Shown here in pieces: positions 5,059 through 7,675 of a DNA stretch of 7,675 bases (position 1 is the first letter of the stretch; each line of letters starts with the position of its first letter). The position numbers were made by a program, and so were the translations under genes. Under the pieces are notes generated by a model, which saw only the letters and a program-made list of their open reading frames with translations, searched no databases and was not told the origin of the DNA. This DNA is from Treponema sp. UBA4319 (GTDB lineage: Bacteria; Spirochaetota; Spirochaetia; Treponematales; Treponemataceae): contig DGUD01000189.1 of assembly GCA_002393865.1 (NCBI GenBank), positions 1 through 7,675 of the forward strand. Direction: 5' to 3'.

Positions 5059-6291
5059 TCAGGGCTGCTCCCGGGAACGCGCGGACGCAGGCTCGGCAAA
5101 GGAGATGATTCCCCCGCCGGCAGTCACCCCGTCGCGGTAAAACACGACCGACTGCCCCGGCGCGACAGCCCGCTGCGGCTCCTCAAATCGCACGCGGTAC
5201 GCCCGGCCGCAAAAATGTTCGCCCGGCCGGGGCTCATAGGGCTCGACCCGCGCACGGACAGGCTTTGCCGCGAGTCTGATTTTCACCTCCGCATCAAAGC
5301 CCCGGCAGGGGTCGTAGGAGCCGGGCCACACCATATCGTCCGCCACAAGGCTCGCGCACAGCAAATCGCTGTCCTTCCCCAGCACAATACGGTTCCGGGC
5401 GCTGTCTATGGAAGCCACATACAGCGGTTCCCGCGCGCTCACACCGAGCCCCCGGCGCTGGCCGACCGTGTAGTGCTCTATGCCCCGGTGCCTGCCCAGC
5501 ACATGCCCGTCCATGTCCACAAAGTCACCCGGAACCGACGGCTTGTCGCTGAAGAGGTATTCCCGGTATTCCTCCGGGATAAAATCCTGGCTCTCAGCCT
5601 TCTGCGCCGCCTTCAGGCCATGGGCTTTCGCTATGGCAAAGACATCCTTCTTTGTGTAGGAAGCCAGCGGAAAACGGACTTTCTCCAGCACATCCGAGGG
5701 GATCCGGTACAAAAAATACGCCTGATCCTTGGAGATGTCACCCGCGCAGGCAATCTGCGCAGGACGGGCAGCCCCTTCCCCGCTGCCGGGAGCGTCATCG
5801 CCAAAGAAAGCCGCGATGCCTGTATCCGCGCGCACGACCCTGGCGTAGTGCCCCGTGCAGAAGTAATCGTATGTTATGCCGAGGGAGCGGATGCCGGCCA
5901 GCAAGGCCCCGAATTTGATAAAGCGGTTGCAGCGGATGCAGGGGTTCGGGGTGCGCCCCGCGCGGTATTCGTCCTTGAAATAGGCGAGCACCTGCTGCTT
6001 GTAGGCGTCCTTGACGTCTATCACGTGGTAGGGAATATCATGCGCCTCGCAGAAAGCGCGGCAGTCCTCTATATCTGCGGCTTCCCCCGGCCCGTAGCAG
6101 CTGTCATGCAGGTGCCGCACAAGGGGGATGTCCGGCAAATCGCCGTCAGTCCAAAGCGACATCGTGACCCCGGTCACCATGCAGCCGCGCTCCTTGAGCA
6201 GCAGCGCGGTCACGGTCGAATCGACCCCGCCGGAAAGCCCCACGACAACCCTGTCGCCCGCCCCCGGCATATCCAGTTCCGTATACTTCAT
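5059..6291 (-). CDS. mnmA: tRNA-specific 2-thiouridylase MnmA
   Basis: Thiolates U34 at the wobble position of Lys, Glu and Gln tRNAs in the cytoplasm, using ATP to adenylate the base and sulfur passed by a relay. The 410-residue protein has an N-terminal PP-loop SGGVDS (20-25), the tRNA-binding RTPNPCIRCNRFIKFG segment (113-128), TGHYAR (146-151), KDQAYFLY (188-195) and YTVGQRRGLG (274-283). A C-terminal beta-barrel ends in a VAPGQSVVFYRDG stretch. The first active-site cysteine is Cys121, within a CxxC with Cys118. The second, normally in a SQ(D/E)ICFI-type motif, is absent: this protein reads ESQDFIPEEY (233-242). Residues about 157-184 look like a longer linker than usual. The open frame continues upstream to 6714, but homology begins just after residue 12, so ATG 6291 or ATG 6270 is the start; only the latter has a GGAA 6 nt before it. 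Transcribed away from the phosphohexomutase gene. Confidence 0.95.
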   Translation of the reverse strand: MKYTELDMPGAGDRVVVGLSGGVDSTVTALLLKERGCMVTGVTMSLWTDGDLPDIPLVRHLHDSCYGPGEAADIEDCRAFCEAHDIPYHVIDVKDAYKQQVLAYFKDEYRAGRTPNPCIRCNRFIKFGALLAGIRSLGITYDYFCTGHYARVVRADTGIAAFFGDDAPGSGEGAARPAQIACAGDISKDQAYFLYRIPSDVLEKVRFPLASYTKKDVFAIAKAHGLKAAQKAESQDFIPEEYREYLFSDKPSVPGDFVDMDGHVLGRHRGIEHYTVGQRRGLGVSAREPLYVASIDSARNRIVLGKDSDLLCASLVADDMVWPGSYDPCRGFDAEVKIRLAAKPVRARVEPYEPRPGEHFCGRAYRVRFEEPQRAVAPGQSVVFYRDGVTAGGGIISFAEPASARSREQP

Positions 6292-6298
6292 AGCGCAT

Positions 6299-6327
6299 AC
6301 TATAGCGGAAAAAGCGGCCTTTGAAAA
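6299..6327 (-). promoter_or_regulatory. Candidate promoter of mnmA
   Basis: On the minus strand TATAGT (6304-6299, 5/6 match to a -10 box) lies 17 nt after TTTTCA (6327-6322, 4/6 match to a -35 box). The transcript would begin near 6292, immediately before ATG 6291. Translation would then be leaderless at 6291, or start at ATG 6270 using GGAA at 6280-6277. Confidence 0.35.
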
Positions 6328-6405
6328 CAGGGACAGGGACGGCCTCACGGATGCATATTCCGGCTGCCGCCGGGATTCAACATGAAAAAAATGCGTTTTC
6401 AGGCC
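6316..6405. repeat. Imperfect inverted repeat in the mnmA/phosphohexomutase divergent region
   Basis: GGCCTTTGAAAAC (6316-6328) and GTTTTCAGGCC (6395-6405) are reverse complements apart from two extra T in the left arm, separated by 66 nt. The left arm overlaps the candidate mnmA -35 box. The rest of the 199-bp gap shows no convincing gene. The pair could be operator half-sites or chance. Confidence 0.4.
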
Positions 6406-6454
6406 ACTTTTAGGGATTTCACGTAGCTTTTTGCGCCCCACCGGAATAATTTGA

Positions 6455-6483
6455 TTGCAGTAAAAGCAAATCGCCGTTATACT
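6455..6483 (+). promoter_or_regulatory. Candidate promoter of the phosphohexomutase gene
   Basis: TTGCAG (6455-6460) and TATACT (6478-6483) are separated by 17 nt, with 4/6 and 5/6 matches to sigma-70 boxes. Transcription would begin near 6490, at ATG 6491. ATG 6503 in the same frame has GGAA at 6493-6496, 6 nt before it, and may be the real start. Confidence 0.45.
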
Positions 6484-6490
6484 TATATTT

Positions 6491-7675
6491 ATGGAACATA
6501 ACATGATACTGTCCGCCTCAGGGTGGAGAAAAATATTTGCAGAAAGCGGCGACGGAGAGGACAAGAGCCCGTCCATCGGGCAGACGAACACGCTCCTGAC
6601 AGCCCTTATCGCGCAGACCTTCGCCGAGTACATAAGCAGCGCGAGCGGTAAACGCGCCGCCACCGTCGCGGTCGGCAGGGACACCCGCCCCACAGGCAAG
6701 GCAATCGCGGACACCGTGCTCCGCGTGCTGCTGGGCGCAGGGCTCGACGTGCATTATCTTGACATCAGCTCCGCCCCGGAAATCATGGCATACGCACGGA
6801 ACGTCGACGGATTCCTGTACATATCGGCAAGCCACAACCCCGTGGGGCACAACGGCATCAAATTCGGGCTGAACGACGGCGGCGTCCTGCCCGGCAGCGA
6901 GACGCAGAAGCTTATCGCGGCCTTTGAGGAAAAATGCGCGTTTCCCAACGCAGAGGAACGGGCCGCACGCTACGCGGCGCGGGCGCAGGGCGATGCCCTT
7001 GAAGCCGTATACAAAAAAAGCCCCCTGTGCAAGAAAGCGGCGCTCCAGTTCTACGAAGACTTCATCCGCACCGTCATAAGCGGAAGCAACAGGCTCGGCA
7101 ACCAGGATGCTGTATTCAACGCGATGGAGCTCGCGCTGGACGCAAAACCGCTCTCCGTCGTCTGCGACATGAACGGTTCCTCCCGTATTCTTTCCATAGA
7201 CAAGGATTTCATCAATGGCTGCGGCATAGCATTCATCCCGTTCAACAACGAGCCGGGGCAGATTCCCCACGCGATTATCCCCGAACCGGAGAACCTTACG
7301 CACTGCGCGGAGCGGATGCAGGAACTGCGGAAGGAAGGCGACAGCTCCGTGACGCTCGGCTACATGCCCGACTGCGACGGCGACAGGGGCAACATCGTCT
7401 ATTGGAACGAAAAAGAAGAGGAGGCGCAGGCCATCCCCGCGCAGGAAGTCTTTGCGCTCTGCGTGCTTGCGGAAAGCGCTTTCTCCTGCTGGAAGGACGA
7501 CGCGCTGCCCCGGACGGGGCTGCTCAGCAAGGCGAACAAATTCTCATCCCGGCGCGCGGTCGTAGTGAACTGCCCCACATCTATGCGCATAGACGACATC
7601 TGCCGCGCCTTCGGCATAGAGCTCTTCCGCGCGGAAGTCGGCGAGGCAAACGTGGTGAACCTTGCCCGCCAGAAG
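6491..7675 (+). CDS. Alpha-D-phosphohexomutase (phosphoglucomutase/phosphomannomutase family), 3' end outside window
   Basis: Predicted to move phosphate between C1 and C6 of a hexose phosphate, feeding glycolysis or sugar-nucleotide synthesis. The 395 codons present remain open to the window edge, so the C-terminus, including most of the substrate- and phosphate-binding end, is missing. Visible motifs are ILSASGWRKIF (6-16, family N-terminal strand), VGRDTRPTG (61-69), the active-site loop SASHNP (112-117) with phosphoserine Ser114, the metal loop DCDGDR (294-299) with Asp294, Asp296 and Asp298, and a sugar-specificity-like EVGEAN (382-387). Residues about 150-220 form a long stretch between domains 1 and 2 that I do not recognise. 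The start is ATG 6491 or ATG 6503; the second leaves a protein beginning MILSASGW, which suits the family better. Substrate (glucose, mannose or glucosamine phosphate) cannot be decided here. Confidence 0.9.
   Translation, partial: MEHNMILSASGWRKIFAESGDGEDKSPSIGQTNTLLTALIAQTFAEYISSASGKRAATVAVGRDTRPTGKAIADTVLRVLLGAGLDVHYLDISSAPEIMAYARNVDGFLYISASHNPVGHNGIKFGLNDGGVLPGSETQKLIAAFEEKCAFPNAEERAARYAARAQGDALEAVYKKSPLCKKAALQFYEDFIRTVISGSNRLGNQDAVFNAMELALDAKPLSVVCDMNGSSRILSIDKDFINGCGIAFIPFNNEPGQIPHAIIPEPENLTHCAERMQELRKEGDSSVTLGYMPDCDGDRGNIVYWNEKEEEAQAIPAQEVFALCVLAESAFSCWKDDALPRTGLLSKANKFSSRRAVVVNCPTSMRIDDICRAFGIELFRAEVGEANVVNLARQK

Noticed and set aside
5215..6324. 369-codon plus-strand frame opposite mnmA
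   Set aside because: It is antisense to well-conserved MnmA motifs over its whole length and shows no family features.
6351..6426. Two tiny plus-strand ORFs (6351-6413, 20 aa; 6382-6426, 14 aa) in the mnmA/phosphohexomutase gap
   Set aside because: Neither has a ribosome binding site or recognisable product; frames of this length are expected by chance.
6292..6714. N-terminal extension of mnmA giving a 551-residue protein
   Set aside because: The open frame continues, but MnmA homology starts just after ATG 6291, the extension covers the divergent promoter region and antisense of the phosphohexomutase start, and it has no recognisable domain.

Overview
The window looks like a chromosomal segment of a GC-rich spirochaete, most likely a Treponema relative. 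This rests on the GC-rich coding style and on family resemblance: an excisionase-type helix-turn-helix fused to a PTS EIIA domain, a spirochaete-like phosphohexomutase, and secreted proteins with little family assignment. It is inference from recalled families, not a database match. I see no transposase, integrase, phage gene, tRNA, rRNA or CRISPR array. The window is gene-dense and has no gene-free stretch over 300 bases.

Layout from left to right. 1-174 is non-coding as far as I can tell; it holds a perfect 22-bp tandem repeat and a hairpin behind the first gene. 175-921 (-) is an RluA-family pseudouridine synthase. It diverges, with only 31 bp between start codons, from 953-2140 (+), a secreted transglutaminase-like protein. 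2238-2894 (-) is a regulator made of a DNA-binding domain and a PTS EIIA domain. A 161-bp divergent region rich in inverted repeats separates it from a tight two-gene operon: 3056-4114 (+), a membrane-anchored protein resembling a beta-propeller, and 4130-5011 (+), a secreted LytM/M23 protein whose zinc ligands appear to be lost. 5059-6291 (-) is the tRNA 2-thiouridylase MnmA, ending head-on against the LytM gene. 6491-7675 (+) is the first 395 codons of an alpha-D-phosphohexomutase that runs off the window.

Two genes modify RNA (an RluA-type synthase and MnmA) and three make exported or membrane-anchored envelope proteins of unclear biochemical role. The EIIA-type regulator sits where it could control itself and the propeller/LytM operon. 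The points most worth a second look are: the catalytically dead LytM factor paired with a propeller protein; the three complementary 6-mers spaced exactly 24 nt apart in front of that operon; an MnmA that lacks the usual second catalytic cysteine; and several candidate promoters that put the transcription start almost on the start codon.
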